The notes under the pieces are model-generated. The model was not told where the DNA came from. It did not search any database and saw only the letters and a program-made list of their open reading frames with translations. Shown piece by piece: positions 51,796 through 62,552 of a DNA stretch of 64,000 nucleotides (its first letter is position 1; each line of letters begins with the position of its first letter). Source of the DNA: Fictibacillus nanhaiensis (GTDB lineage Bacteria; Bacillota; Bacilli; Bacillales; Fictibacillaceae); the NCBI RefSeq assembly GCF_023715445.1, contig NZ_JAMBOD010000001.1, forward strand, positions 1,364,001 to 1,428,000, in the 5' to 3' direction. Made by a program: the position numbers and the translations under genes.

Positions 51796-52590
51796 ATGTT
51801 TACTGAACTTTGGAAAGATCTTCAAAGGACGTTGTTTGACAGACCTCTTAAACCCGATCTCCTCATTCATAACCGTTACCGCATTAGAGAAGTATTAGGT
51901 ATGGGGAGTTACGGGATTACTTATTTAGCACTTGATATACAAACAAATAAAACTATCGTTTTAAAACAGCTACGGAAGACTAAAGCACGAACAAAAAGCG
52001 GTCTCCAGTCTTTTCAAAGAGAATCTGAGATTTTAAAAGTATTGCAGCATCAGCGTGTTCCTAAGCGATTAGACGAGTTTCAAAATGAACTAGGATATTT
52101 TCTCGCTATGGAATGGATTCAGGGCGACACCTTCGAAGATCTGATTTTTCGCGACCATCACACTTATAGCGAAAAGGAAACGGTGAGCGTATTGCTGGAG
52201 CTTTTCACTATTATAGAAAGCTTCCACCAAAAAGGCATTATTCACCGCGATCTTCGTATTCCAAATATTATAAAACGTAATGGGAAACTTTATATTATCG
52301 ATTTTGGTCTTGCCTGTTATTTATCCGATAAAGAACTTCAAGACCCAGATGATCATCCAGAGAAACTCCGGATGCGTGCAGTAACCGTAAAAAGTGATCT
52401 ATTCGCCCTTGGCCATTTTGCCCTTTTTCTTCTCTATTCTGCTTATGAACCCCAATCGAAGGAGGAAAAAAGCTGGGAAGAAGAATTAAATATCTCACAT
52501 TCATTGAAAGCTGTTCTTCGCAAAATGCTTCAACTTGACGAGCCCTACCATTCCGTTGCGGAAGCTCGAACCGCTTTAACAAGTATATAA
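51796..52590 (+). CDS. Hanks-type Ser/Thr protein kinase, YbdM-like
   Basis: 264 aa, kinase domain only, no membrane anchor or PASTA repeats. Gly loop LGMGSYGITYLA (35-45), Lys57 in IVLKQL, catalytic loop HRDLRIPN (150-157; Arg replaces the usual Lys but Asp152 and Asn157 stay) and DFGLA (169-173). It is close to B. subtilis YbdM, a cytoplasmic kinase of unclear role. Weak ribosome site, so translation is probably coupled to the small gene upstream. Confidence 0.88.
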   Translation: MFTELWKDLQRTLFDRPLKPDLLIHNRYRIREVLGMGSYGITYLALDIQTNKTIVLKQLRKTKARTKSGLQSFQRESEILKVLQHQRVPKRLDEFQNELGYFLAMEWIQGDTFEDLIFRDHHTYSEKETVSVLLELFTIIESFHQKGIIHRDLRIPNIIKRNGKLYIIDFGLACYLSDKELQDPDDHPEKLRMRAVTVKSDLFALGHFALFLLYSAYEPQSKEEKSWEEELNISHSLKAVLRKMLQLDEPYHSVAEARTALTSI

Positions 52591-52594
52591 AACC

Positions 52595-52627
52595 AAAAAG
52601 CCCAGATACATTTCCGGGCTTTTTTAT
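52595..52627. terminator. Symmetric terminator between kinase and DUF2254 genes
   Basis: AAAAAGCCC and GGGCTTTTTT pair around AGATACATTTCC; usable from both sides. Confidence 0.85.
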
Positions 52628-52639
52628 GTGGACTAAAAT

Positions 52640-54016
52640 TTATTTCGTTTTTCTTTTTTCCATGAACTCTTCAAACTCTTTTTCATGCTTTGTCGTAACC
52701 GCCAGATTATGCAGCGCACGGTGAAATTGCTGATAATCCAGTGTAAATAAGAAAAGATTTTCAAAACCGCTTGCTGTAAACACTCCGAATTCCCATACTG
52801 CATTATAATCACGCTTATTCAAGGATTTCGCCATCAAATCCAGCACTTTCAGTATTTCCGTGCACACAATGACGTTATCTTTAGCATAATGCCTAATATA
52901 ACCAAACGCATTATATAAGTAATGATTAAAGTCTCTTTCTTGTAAAACCACGCGTAGATTATTGTTTTTATCCACTAAATACTTTGAAAATATTGACCCG
53001 CGTGAAATGGATGCAAGTACTTCTCCAAGCTGATAGATAGCGTTTGTCGCGGTTTTTGGATCATAGTTCCCGAGAGATCTTATCGCGACTTCGACCAGTT
53101 TATTGATACTGAATTCAATATCTTGAACTTCCGTTTGCCTTCTTCCAATGCTTATAAGTGACAGATATTTATGTTCATCTAGTTCATTTTCACCATTCTT
53201 CCAATAGGTGATGAATGGGGTTGAAGCAAACACATAACTTCCAATCGTATACTCCAACTGGATAACAATATCATCTCGTTCAGCTTCTTTAATAATAGAA
53301 ATAAAATCGACCAGTTGAATGAACCCTGATTTTCCAGCCGTTATCGTATTACCCTTTTTCTCGCATATCTCACTGTTAACTGTGGTTAGATCGTTTACTT
53401 TATAAGGATCAACTTCATCCTCTAATGTACTTTTAACAATAGATAACGCTTCCTTTTTCATGTCATATGTCATTTGATTTACTTGCAGCCAAGCGACAGC
53501 GTGATTAATAAAAAAGATAAACGTCCCCATCGATACGGCAGCAATTAGGGCCGCTAGTATAGGAACAGCAAAATAAAATTCCGCCATTCTTTTATTTAGA
53601 AAAAGAAAAGATAATAACATATAGACAAAACTGGATGTAAATATACCGAGTACTCGCTGTGTTGATTTACTTGCAATAAAGTTTTTTAGCATGCGCGGAG
53701 AAAACTGTCCTGAAAATGTTGTAAAAACAACCAGAATCAAGTTGAACGTAAAAGTAGTGAGGGTTAAAATAGCAGCTGTCAGAGTGCCTACCAGCGCTCG
53801 AGTAAGATCATAATCTACGGCAAAAAATGGCCGCATCTGATTTCCTAAATCATACTTAAGATCAGATGTTAAAGTTGCCGTTACTAATAGAGAAGAAAAA
53901 ATTACGTAAAGAACGGGAGTAAACCACATGTTTGATTGAACAGTGTGAGATAACTCCCTTTCTGACATTCTCGTATATTTCTTTAAATAGTTATCAAGCA
54001 GATTCATCTTAAACAT
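52640..54016 (-). CDS. DUF2254 membrane protein
   Basis: 458 aa. Four N-terminal helices (about 30-50, 75-100, 118-138, 145-168) are followed by a soluble C-terminal half; the block RALVGTLTAAILTLTTFTFNLILVVFTTFSGQFSPRML identifies DUF2254. Function unknown; a channel or transport role has been guessed for the family. The start follows AGAGGATG. Monocistronic. Confidence 0.85.
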   Translation of the reverse strand: MFKMNLLDNYLKKYTRMSERELSHTVQSNMWFTPVLYVIFSSLLVTATLTSDLKYDLGNQMRPFFAVDYDLTRALVGTLTAAILTLTTFTFNLILVVFTTFSGQFSPRMLKNFIASKSTQRVLGIFTSSFVYMLLSFLFLNKRMAEFYFAVPILAALIAAVSMGTFIFFINHAVAWLQVNQMTYDMKKEALSIVKSTLEDEVDPYKVNDLTTVNSEICEKKGNTITAGKSGFIQLVDFISIIKEAERDDIVIQLEYTIGSYVFASTPFITYWKNGENELDEHKYLSLISIGRRQTEVQDIEFSINKLVEVAIRSLGNYDPKTATNAIYQLGEVLASISRGSIFSKYLVDKNNNLRVVLQERDFNHYLYNAFGYIRHYAKDNVIVCTEILKVLDLMAKSLNKRDYNAVWEFGVFTASGFENLFLFTLDYQQFHRALHNLAVTTKHEKEFEEFMEKRKTK

Positions 54017-54187
54017 GTGTACATCCTCTCATGAATAAAGACAACATTTCTTAAAAAGACAATCCATCTTATCAAATGATCCCTATCCTATTTTGCCCTA
54101 ATTACAAAAAGTAAAACTTCTCCCCAAAGCTTTCTTACAAAAATAAAAAGCGATTCTCGTAAAGGACCGCTCCAAAAAATTTCTCTT

Positions 54188-54679
54188 TTAACTGCAGAAT
54201 GCTTGGATGATTTTCCCCTCTTCCTTCCTCTCCACAAACTGTCCTTTAGTGTAATCATTAATTACTTTTCTCCAAAAAGCTTGAGCAGGTTTGTTCGTTT
54301 CTATCTGAAATACTTCCCAATTTCCTTTATGACTTTCAAAAACATGATGTGCTGCATACATACCTAACCCGCTAAGCCGAAACTTTTTCATTATAAAAAA
54401 TTCAGCTATTGACCAGTAAAGGTTATTATTATCCTCTTGAACTTCTCTCACTAAGATAAAACCAGCTAGTTTTCCATCTTTTTCGACGAGATAAGGAAAT
54501 CTCTCTTTTTCTTCCCAATAGTTATTCAAATATGGATACTCACCAAACAATCCATCGTTTCCAACGTACGCTTCAACAAACTCTGAGAAATCGTAAAAAT
54601 AAAATTGCATTAGATTCTTAATAGCTTCTTTATCTTTTAACTCTGCTTTTTTAACTACCGAATTCTGCAAGGTTTTCAT
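54188..54679 (-). CDS. GNAT-family N-acetyltransferase
   Basis: 163 aa; WSIAEFFIMKKFRLSGLGMYAAHHVFE is the acetyl-CoA loop (R/Q-x-x-G-x-G/A) and NKPAQAFWRKVI the C-terminal motif. Similar to predicted acetyltransferases of small size without known acceptor. A weak hairpin (54147-54171) follows. Confidence 0.8.
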   Translation of the reverse strand: MKTLQNSVVKKAELKDKEAIKNLMQFYFYDFSEFVEAYVGNDGLFGEYPYLNNYWEEKERFPYLVEKDGKLAGFILVREVQEDNNNLYWSIAEFFIMKKFRLSGLGMYAAHHVFESHKGNWEVFQIETNKPAQAFWRKVINDYTKGQFVERKEEGKIIQAFCS

Positions 54680-54714
54680 AGGTCAATAGCTCCCTGTTTT
54701 TTTAAGAAGACTCT

Positions 54715-55072
54715 TTTCTAAAAGATTGTTGTTCTTGAATAGGTTTTGTGAAAGCAAACCGTTAATAAAGGTGATTGGAGCGTAAGGTGCGAGACTCCTC
54801 GAAAATGAAAAATCACATTTTCTTCGTGCGATGTAACGCTGTCGAAGCTTTCCTTGTCCTGCGGGAGCAGCGTACCAGCTACCTGTGTGTTCTTCTCGGA
54901 GGCATGCGACGAGGATGTTTCGGCAGATTTTCTTGTAGACGTAGGAGCAGCACTTTATGTCTTTCACCGAGGCTCACCTTACCCCTCGCGGAAAGCGAGC
55001 AACCTGAAGCGGAAATCAACCGCTCCAATCTTTTCTTAAAGTGCAACAAAGCTTACGAGAACAGCCTTTAAG
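54715..55072 (+). repeat. Mosaic intergenic repeat, copy 3 (long form)
   Basis: TTTTCTAAAAGATTGTTG at the left end, GATTGGAGCGTAAGGTGCGA, then a 60-bp insert beginning CGAAAATGAAAAATC, GCGGGAGCAGCG, a long variable middle, GCGGAAAGCGAGCAACCTG, AAGCGGAAATCAACC and GAGAACAGCCTTT at the right end. It fills the whole 54680-55079 gap. Frames crossing it are not credible. Confidence 0.8.
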
Positions 55073-55079
55073 TAAGATT

Positions 55080-55385
55080 CTATGGTTGATATCTGTATTT
55101 TTCCATATCAATTGTGCTTTTTCCTTTAAATTGCACTCCTTCGTATTCCAATAATGATTTTTGTGTAAAAAACAGTTCCTCATCTTGAATGCCAATCTCA
55201 CCTTTTGCATTGATTACCCGATGCCATGGCAGGTTGTATTTCCCACTCATAGAATGCAGGATACGGACCACCTGTCTTGCACCTCGCGGACTTCCAGCGA
55301 CCTTTGCGATCTGACCATATGACATCACCTTTCCAGGCGGTATGCCTCTAATTATATTTATCACCTCTTCGGTAAAACGCTCCAC
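55080..55385 (-). CDS. Alkyltransferase-like (ATL) DNA repair protein
   Basis: 101 aa of the MGMT fold. PPGKVMSYGQIAKVAGSPRGARQVVRILHS is the DNA-binding helix region. In the active-site motif PWHRVINAKG a Trp stands where alkyltransferases have the Cys of PCHRV, so it cannot dealkylate. ATL proteins bind O6-alkylguanine and hand it to nucleotide excision repair, whose genes uvrBA are 5 kb away. Length and the W substitution are typical. Confidence 0.9.
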   Translation of the reverse strand: MERFTEEVINIIRGIPPGKVMSYGQIAKVAGSPRGARQVVRILHSMSGKYNLPWHRVINAKGEIGIQDEELFFTQKSLLEYEGVQFKGKSTIDMEKYRYQP

Positions 55386-55472
55386 ACTTCTCTTCCCCCT
55401 AAAACATACAGAAAACTTGGCTGACGCTAAGCCTTTCGCGTTAGCTTTAGTTGCGCTTATACTATCGACCTA

Positions 55473-55511
55473 AACTTGTTGCCACGTCGAAAATCATCGT
55501 GCTAACAAGTT
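55473..55511. repeat. Intergenic stem-loop
   Basis: AACTTGTT and AACAAGTT, then inner CACG and CGTG, form a stem-loop without T-run. Upstream of the ATL gene and 20 bp from the next terminator. Purpose unknown. Confidence 0.55.
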
Positions 55512-55532
55512 ATACTTTCTGACAGTGAAAAA

Positions 55533-55572
55533 AAGAAGTGCCAAATCTATTTCAGACTTAACACTCCTTCCA
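55533..55572 (-). terminator. Terminator of ykpA
   Basis: Read leftwards, AGTGTTAAGTCT and AGATTTGGCACT pair (three G-U pairs) around GAAAT, followed by TCTTTTTTT. Confidence 0.85.
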
Positions 55573-55579
55573 CATAAAA

Positions 55580-57214
<1,635 letters not shown>

Positions 57215-57421
57215 TTATAAAAACACATTCCCAATGATTGTATCATAAATGAATCCTCTTCAACTTTACAATCTTGTACACTCTGTAAATATTTCATACA
57301 AATAAGAGGAAAATAAAAGACAGCCGTGGCAAAATGCAAATTATTTGAGATTTAGATAGACCGTATGTTACCCTTTACAAAACAAAAATTATCAACTTAC
57401 TTTTAGGAGGTATTAAGCAAC

Positions 57422-58534
57422 ATGACTAAACATGTATTTTCTTCTTACACACTTGGTCCTCTTTCATTAAAAAACAGATATTTGGTCGCTCCAATGACAC
57501 GAATCAGCGCGGAGGAAAATGGCTCTGCAAACGATACGATGACCCGCTATTATGAGCGTTTCGCTAAAGGCGGTTTTGCCGCTATTATCTCTGAGGGAAT
57601 TTACATTGATAGATTATACAGTCAAGGATACAGAAACCAGCCAGGGCTTGCTTCAGAGGAGCACGTTGAGGCGTGGAAAGACGTCGTAAGTGCCGTGAAA
57701 AACAACGGAGCAAAAATGATTGCCCAGTTGATGCATGCCGGTGGTCAAAGTCAAGCAAATGCCTATACCGAAACAACGGTCGGCCCTTCCAGCACTGCAC
57801 CTAAAGGAGAACAATTAGGCTTTTACCATAGTTCTGGACCTTATAAAACACCAAAAGCGATGGACGCGAAGGATATCGAGCAAGTCATCCATGCATTTGA
57901 AGCAGCAGCAGTTAATGCTAAGAAAGCTGGTTTCGATGGTGTTGAGATTCACGGAGCAAACGGATATTTACTCGATGAATTTTTGACGGATTACTTGAAT
58001 AACCGCAATGACGATTATGGTCCTTCAATTGAAAAAGGATTGAATCTTTTTGTAAGAGTAATTGAGGCGGTAAGAAAAACAACAGGGCCAGACTTCACAG
58101 TTGGAGTCCGTATCTCGCAAGGGAAGGTATCCGATCAGATATACAAATGGGCAAATGGGGAAAATGATGCCGCTTTGATTTTCTCAACACTTGGCAAAAC
58201 AGACATTGATTATATTCACGTAACGGACAAAGACGGATCTGCACCAGGCTTTGGGGAAGGAACAAAATCATTAGCTGAAGCAGCAAAAGCTTTTGGAAAG
58301 GGAAAGACTGTAATAGCGAACGGAATGCTGCATGACTTCGAAAAAGCCGAAACTATTATAAAAAATGGGCAAGCAGATTTAATTAGCATTGGAACAGGAG
58401 CTCTCGCCAATCCTGACCTTCCTCTTTTATTGGAAAAAGGTGAACCATTAAAACCGTTTCAGCCTCAAGAAATTTTAATGCCGATTGCTTATATTAAAGA
58501 AGCAGAACTTGAATATGAACTTGTAAATAAATAA
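57422..58534 (+). CDS. NADH:flavin oxidoreductase, old-yellow-enzyme family
   Basis: 370 aa TIM-barrel FMN enzyme. LKNRYLVAPMTRISAEENG is the N-terminal family block, AQLMHAGGQS the flavin site, and GFDGVEIHGANGYLLDEFLTDYLNNRNDDYG carries the substrate His and Asn (HGAN). It reduces activated C=C bonds of enals and enones; closest in style to B. subtilis YqiG, uncertain. GGAGG 12 bp before the ATG. Possible promoter TTGTAC-N17-TACAAA at 57267-57295. Confidence 0.9.
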   Translation: MTKHVFSSYTLGPLSLKNRYLVAPMTRISAEENGSANDTMTRYYERFAKGGFAAIISEGIYIDRLYSQGYRNQPGLASEEHVEAWKDVVSAVKNNGAKMIAQLMHAGGQSQANAYTETTVGPSSTAPKGEQLGFYHSSGPYKTPKAMDAKDIEQVIHAFEAAAVNAKKAGFDGVEIHGANGYLLDEFLTDYLNNRNDDYGPSIEKGLNLFVRVIEAVRKTTGPDFTVGVRISQGKVSDQIYKWANGENDAALIFSTLGKTDIDYIHVTDKDGSAPGFGEGTKSLAEAAKAFGKGKTVIANGMLHDFEKAETIIKNGQADLISIGTGALANPDLPLLLEKGEPLKPFQPQEILMPIAYIKEAELEYELVNK

Positions 58535-58544
58535 ACAAAAACAA

Positions 58545-58577
58545 AGCCCCGAAATTGTAAATTGCAAATCGGGGCTT
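58545..58577 (+). terminator. Terminator of the OYE gene
   Basis: AAGCCCCGA and TCGGGGCTT pair around a 15-nt loop; the T-run is short (CATTCT). Confidence 0.75.
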
Positions 58578-58587
58578 CATTCTATTT

Positions 58588-58818
58588 GGCTCTTTTAAAA
58601 GATTATTGTTTTTTTAAGTACTTTGTTACCTCTCTTCATTGACAAGTTGATTGGAGTGGAAGGTGCGAGACTCCTGCGGGAGCTGCGGGACAGGTGAGAC
58701 ACAGCAGGTGCAAAGCGCTAAGGTGGCTCACCGCACGCCCCGCGGAAAGCGAGCATCCTGTAGCGGAAATCAACCACTTACAAGAGCAAAAAAAATTGCG
58801 AAAACAGCCTTTTATATA
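58588..58818 (+). repeat. Mosaic intergenic repeat, copy 4 (short form)
   Basis: TTTTAAAAGATTATTG, GATTGGAGTGGAAGGTGCGA, GACTCCTGCGGGAGCTGCGG, a GC-rich middle, CGCACGCCCCGCGGAAAGCG, AGCATCCTGTAGCGGAAATC and GCGAAAACAGCCTTTTA. The most complete and regular copy; no insert. It directly precedes the dps fragment. Confidence 0.82.
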
Positions 58819-58824
58819 GATTGA

Positions 58825-58955
58825 CTAGCTTACGAAGGCTCGAAGCATCCAGTTATGTTTTGCAAGGCTTTCACGAACTGAAAGCAGCATATCATGTGTA
58901 ACTTCATCGCCTTCGCGGTCAGTTACTTCTTGCCATTTTTATTTCCACAATCAAT
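58825..58955 (-). pseudogene. Truncated dps fragment
   Basis: Only the last 35 codons remain intact ([20 protein letters not shown], then [14 protein letters not shown] and stop). They are identical or nearly so to the end of the complete dps at 62684 (about 90 percent at DNA level). About 25 bp further upstream also align but out of frame, and no start exists. It lies on the same strand as dps, with the TRAP operon between the two. Confidence 0.85.
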
Positions 58956-58989
58956 AGAACCCACAGAATAATAAAAAAATTTCTCTGCA

Positions 58990-59024
58990 CAAAAAAGCTC
59001 AAAGGCCTTTGCCTTTGAGCTTGT
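58990..59024 (-). terminator. Terminator of the TRAP operon
   Basis: Read leftwards, AAGCTCAAAGGC-AAA-GGCCTTTGAGCTT followed by TTTTG. Confidence 0.88.
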
Positions 59025-59030
59025 AAACCG

Positions 59031-61016
59031 CTATACCGCTGGCGAAGATGGTGCTTGCGAGTTGTCTTTTTTCAACAACCAGTATTGGCTGGCTAGCATA
59101 AGAGCAAATGCCGCTAGGCCAATCGCACTGTATATACCCTCTGGATAGATCAGCAAGAAACCAATAATTACAGCTGCTGCTCTTTCCAGCAAATTAAGGG
59201 GACGCATCCAATAACCGATCATTCCCGCACCGATTGCGATCATTCCTACAAAAGCAGTTGAAATAACCCAAATGGCCTCAGACCACGTCGTATCGATCAG
59301 CATAAGCTGAGGTGAGATAACGAAAATGTACGGAATAATAAACGCAGCAATGGCAAGCTTCGACGATATGATACCGGTTCGTATGGGTTCCCCACCTGAA
59401 ACACCAGCTGCTGCGAATGCTGCAAGTGCAACCGGAGGCGTAATATCAGCAATAATGCCAAAATAGAACACGAACATGTGCGCCGAAAGATCAGGAACCC
59501 CGAATAATAGAATAGCAGGTGCCGCAATGGTAGAGGTAATAACATAGTTAGCTGTTGTTGGTGATCCCATACCAAGTACGAGCGACGCGATCATCGTTAA
59601 AATCAATGTTGGAATTAAGTATCCGCCTGAAAGTTCAAGCAAGCCATTCGCCATCTTAAGGCCGACACCTGTAACTGTTACAACACCAACGATCATACCT
59701 GCAGCTGCTGTAGCTGCAGCGACGCCAAGAGCAGTCCTGGCACCATCGGCTAATGCTTCAACAAAAAGCTTCGGTCCCATTCGAGTTTGCTTATTGAGCA
59801 TGCCAACCGCGATCGCACTTACGATCGACCACAGCGCCGCTTTCGTTACACTCATCCCGCTCATTAAGAGAAAAATAACCACGAAAATCGGAATCAATAA
59901 GTAAATTTGTTTGATGACTCTTTTTGTTTCAGGCATCTCTTCCCGTGAAAGCCCTCTAAGACCAATTCGTTTTGCTTCAAAGTGGGTCATGATCCAGATT
60001 CCCGCGAAATAAAGAATCGCAGGGATAGTAGCAGCTTTTGCGATATCCCAATATGTGATGCCGCCCCCAATGAATTCAACCATGAGGAACGCTGCTGCAC
60101 CCATAACCGGCGGCATGATCTGACCCCCTGTAGAAGAAGCAGCTTCAACAGCGCCTGCAAAGTTTTTATCATAACCTAAACGTTTCATCATTGGGATCGT
60201 AAAAGCACCTGATGTTACAACGTTAGCAACTGAGCTTCCACTTATTGTACCTTGAAGAGCACTTGAGAAAATGGCTACCTTAGCAGGTCCACCAACACGT
60301 CTTCCTGCAATCACGATTGATAAGTCATTGAAATACTCTCCAACTCCTGTTTTAACAAGAAACGCTCCAAATAAGAGGAACAAGAAGATATAAGTTGACG
60401 AAACAGCTAAAGGAGTACCAAGAATACCTTCTGTTGTAAAAAACATTGTTCTTACAATACGTTCGATGCTTAATCCTTTATGCTCTAAAAATCCTGGCAT
60501 AAATGGCCCTAGATATGCGTATAGCAAGAACAGGCTTGCAATAATTGTAATCGGGAGCCCTACTACACGTCTTGTTGCTTCTAAAACAAGAAGGATAGCT
60601 ATTAGGCCAATGATAAAATCTTGAGTGGTGAGTCTTCCAATCCTCATAACAAGATCGTCCATAAATATGTACCAATACGATCCGACTGCTATGGATAAAG
60701 CAGCGAGAATCATGTCATACCAAGCGACCTGAAAAAGCGGCTTCTTTTCTTTTTTCTTTTTAGATGCTGGAAATAATAAAAAGATCAAAGTAAGTGCAAA
60801 ACCTAAGTGAATTGTCCGTTGCAGCTGTGCAGGCAAAACACCGAAAATAGCTGTATATAGCTGGAATAAAGAAAAAGCAACTAGACCAATCAATGTAATC
60901 CAATAAAGAGTACCATTTAATTTCCTGAAACCTGCTTCAGGATCATATTTTTCCATCAGTTCCTGTACGGCTTGATCTGATAGTTGTTCACGTTGTATTT
61001 GGTTATTGTTATCCAA
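59031..61016 (-). CDS. TRAP transporter permease, fused 4TM-12TM, TAXI type
   Basis: 661 aa with some 16 or more helices: a DctQ-like N-terminal part (to about residue 170) fused to the DctM-like channel (GAFLVKTGVGEYFNDLSIVIAGRRVGGPAKVAIFSSALQGTISGSSVANVVTSGAFTIPMMKRLGY). Uptake of an organic acid, driven by a Na+ or H+ gradient, with the TAXI receptor encoded two genes upstream; substrate unknown. I start at TTG 61016, as GGAGGGG is 6 bp away; the frame also opens at ATG 61031. Overlaps the DUF1850 gene by 8 bp. Confidence 0.9.
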   Translation of the reverse strand: MDNNNQIQREQLSDQAVQELMEKYDPEAGFRKLNGTLYWITLIGLVAFSLFQLYTAIFGVLPAQLQRTIHLGFALTLIFLLFPASKKKKEKKPLFQVAWYDMILAALSIAVGSYWYIFMDDLVMRIGRLTTQDFIIGLIAILLVLEATRRVVGLPITIIASLFLLYAYLGPFMPGFLEHKGLSIERIVRTMFFTTEGILGTPLAVSSTYIFLFLLFGAFLVKTGVGEYFNDLSIVIAGRRVGGPAKVAIFSSALQGTISGSSVANVVTSGAFTIPMMKRLGYDKNFAGAVEAASSTGGQIMPPVMGAAAFLMVEFIGGGITYWDIAKAATIPAILYFAGIWIMTHFEAKRIGLRGLSREEMPETKRVIKQIYLLIPIFVVIFLLMSGMSVTKAALWSIVSAIAVGMLNKQTRMGPKLFVEALADGARTALGVAAATAAAGMIVGVVTVTGVGLKMANGLLELSGGYLIPTLILTMIASLVLGMGSPTTANYVITSTIAAPAILLFGVPDLSAHMFVFYFGIIADITPPVALAAFAAAGVSGGEPIRTGIISSKLAIAAFIIPYIFVISPQLMLIDTTWSEAIWVISTAFVGMIAIGAGMIGYWMRPLNLLERAAAVIIGFLLIYPEGIYSAIGLAAFALMLASQYWLLKKDNSQAPSSPAV

Positions 61017-61515
61017 GTTTTTCCCCTCCATTCAACCATTGCCATACATTTAACTTCTCTGTCTTTATTCGAACCCAAGACCCTTTTTCACTAAAGCTAG
61101 AGAAGGGATACTCATGTCCATCATACAGAAGCGTGTGATCGGCGATGATTTGTCCGGTTCGAATATCTAGTGAAGGAAAAGTCCGGTTCATGTTAGACAA
61201 GATATAAGTGCCGTCTTTTTGTGTGAAGATCTCAGTTCCTGTTACCCCAGAAGGCATCCCTACTCCAAATTCCTCAAAACGCATTTCAGTCTGAATAATA
61301 GTTCCTTCCCCATTCGTATGATAGGTTTCTAGTACTGGCGTTCGATGAATCGAGTGTATGTATTTGATCTTAAATTCTTCATCAGGCCTTACGTTCAGAA
61401 AAGCTAACCGTTGCCCTGTCTCACCATCTTCTATAACAACCCCCCAAAAAGCAGGATACATGCTTGCGGCAGCGAGGACACTTACGATCAAAATGATTCC
61501 AAATACGCGCTTCAT
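61009..61515 (-). CDS. DUF1850 protein of TAXI-TRAP operons
   Basis: 168 aa with an N-terminal signal or anchor (FGIILIVSVLAAASMYPAFW) and the extracytoplasmic DUF1850 domain, recognisable by FKIKYIHSIHRTPVLETYH and FEEFGVGMPSGVTG. DUF1850 genes typically accompany TAXI-TRAP systems and are thought to help the transporter; mechanism unknown. Between receptor and permease genes. Confidence 0.85.
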   Translation of the reverse strand: MKRVFGIILIVSVLAAASMYPAFWGVVIEDGETGQRLAFLNVRPDEEFKIKYIHSIHRTPVLETYHTNGEGTIIQTEMRFEEFGVGMPSGVTGTEIFTQKDGTYILSNMNRTFPSLDIRTGQIIADHTLLYDGHEYPFSSFSEKGSWVRIKTEKLNVWQWLNGGEKLG

Positions 61516-61522
61516 AAGAATA

Positions 61523-61554
61523 CATGGACTAAAGATTAATTCCTTTAGTCCATG
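61523..61554. promoter_or_regulatory. Intercistronic stem-loop in the TRAP operon
   Basis: CATGGACTAAAG and CTTTAGTCCATG form a perfect 12-bp stem with an 8-nt loop and no T-run, between the receptor gene and the DUF1850 gene. Such hairpins protect the 3' end of the upstream message and give more receptor than permease. Confidence 0.7.
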
Positions 61555-61565
61555 ATTACACCCTC

Positions 61566-62552
61566 TTATTTTAAGATTCCTTTTTCTTCAAAGTACTTTT
61601 TAGCTCCTGGGTGGAAGTCAATCCCCATTCCCTCTACAGCCTTTTCAGCAGAGATGAGCTCTCCTTTTGCGTGACTGATCTTATCTGTGTTCTCAAAGAT
61701 TGCTTTTGTGATCTGGTATACTGCTTCTTCTTCCATATCTTTACGAACAGTCAGCATGGATAGAACCGCTACCGTTTTCACGTCTGCTTCTAATTTATAT
61801 GTTCCGCTTTTCACCGTATCCTCAATGTAGTACGGATAAGCTTCAATAAGCTCTTTAATCTTATCATCAGCGATCGGTACAATAGTTACTGGTTTTGTAG
61901 CCGATAATGCATCAACAGCCCCTGTTGGTGTACCTGCTGTAATAAATGCAGCTTGAATGTTTCCATCCTGAATCCCTTCAGTAGACTCATCAAATGAAAG
62001 ATGCTGAGCTGTAATATCTTCCATCGTCATACCATGAATCTTCAAGATTTGTTCTGCGTTAGCGAATGTTCCACTTCCTGGCGCCCCTACTGAAACTTTT
62101 TTCCCTTTTAGATCTTCAACACTTTTAATACCGCTGTCTTTAAGCGTAACAATTTGAATGGTCTCAGGATATAGTGTACCGATTCCTGCGATTTGATCTA
62201 CTTTCTCTTTAAACATTTCCTTGCCTTCAGCAGCGTAACTTGCAATATCTGTCTGCGTAAATGCTATATCAGCATCTCCATCTTGTATAAGCTGCATGTT
62301 TTCAACCGAAGCACCCGATGCTTGTGAGTTCGCTTCTACGTCTAACTCATCACCGATAATTTTTCCCATTTCTCCACCGAGTGGATAGTATGTACCGCCC
62401 GTTCCACCTGTAACAATACTGATTCGATCAAGATTTAGAGCAGGACTTTCTCCTGATTTCTCTTTTTCAGATGGAGTGTCAATCTTTTGTCCGCATGCGG
62501 CCAATGAGAAAGCAAGAAGTAATACGAAAAATAACGCGATCCCCTTTTTCAT
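61566..62552 (-). CDS. TAXI-family TRAP solute-binding lipoprotein
   Basis: 328 aa. Signal peptide MKKGIALFFVLLLAFSLAAC ends in lipobox LAAC, so it is a lipoprotein. The mature part has SIVTGGTGGTYYPLGGEMGKII and ADIAFTQTDIASYAAEG, the TAXI signature region. Captures the substrate for the fused permease. First gene of the operon; ribosome site AAGGAGG. Confidence 0.92.
   Translation of the reverse strand: MKKGIALFFVLLLAFSLAACGQKIDTPSEKEKSGESPALNLDRISIVTGGTGGTYYPLGGEMGKIIGDELDVEANSQASGASVENMQLIQDGDADIAFTQTDIASYAAEGKEMFKEKVDQIAGIGTLYPETIQIVTLKDSGIKSVEDLKGKKVSVGAPGSGTFANAEQILKIHGMTMEDITAQHLSFDESTEGIQDGNIQAAFITAGTPTGAVDALSATKPVTIVPIADDKIKELIEAYPYYIEDTVKSGTYKLEADVKTVAVLSMLTVRKDMEEEAVYQITKAIFENTDKISHAKGELISAEKAVEGMGIDFHPGAKKYFEEKGILK

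Noticed and set aside
54775-55071. A 98-codon plus-strand frame
   Set aside because: It lies wholly within mosaic repeat copy 3, lacks a ribosome site and resembles no protein.
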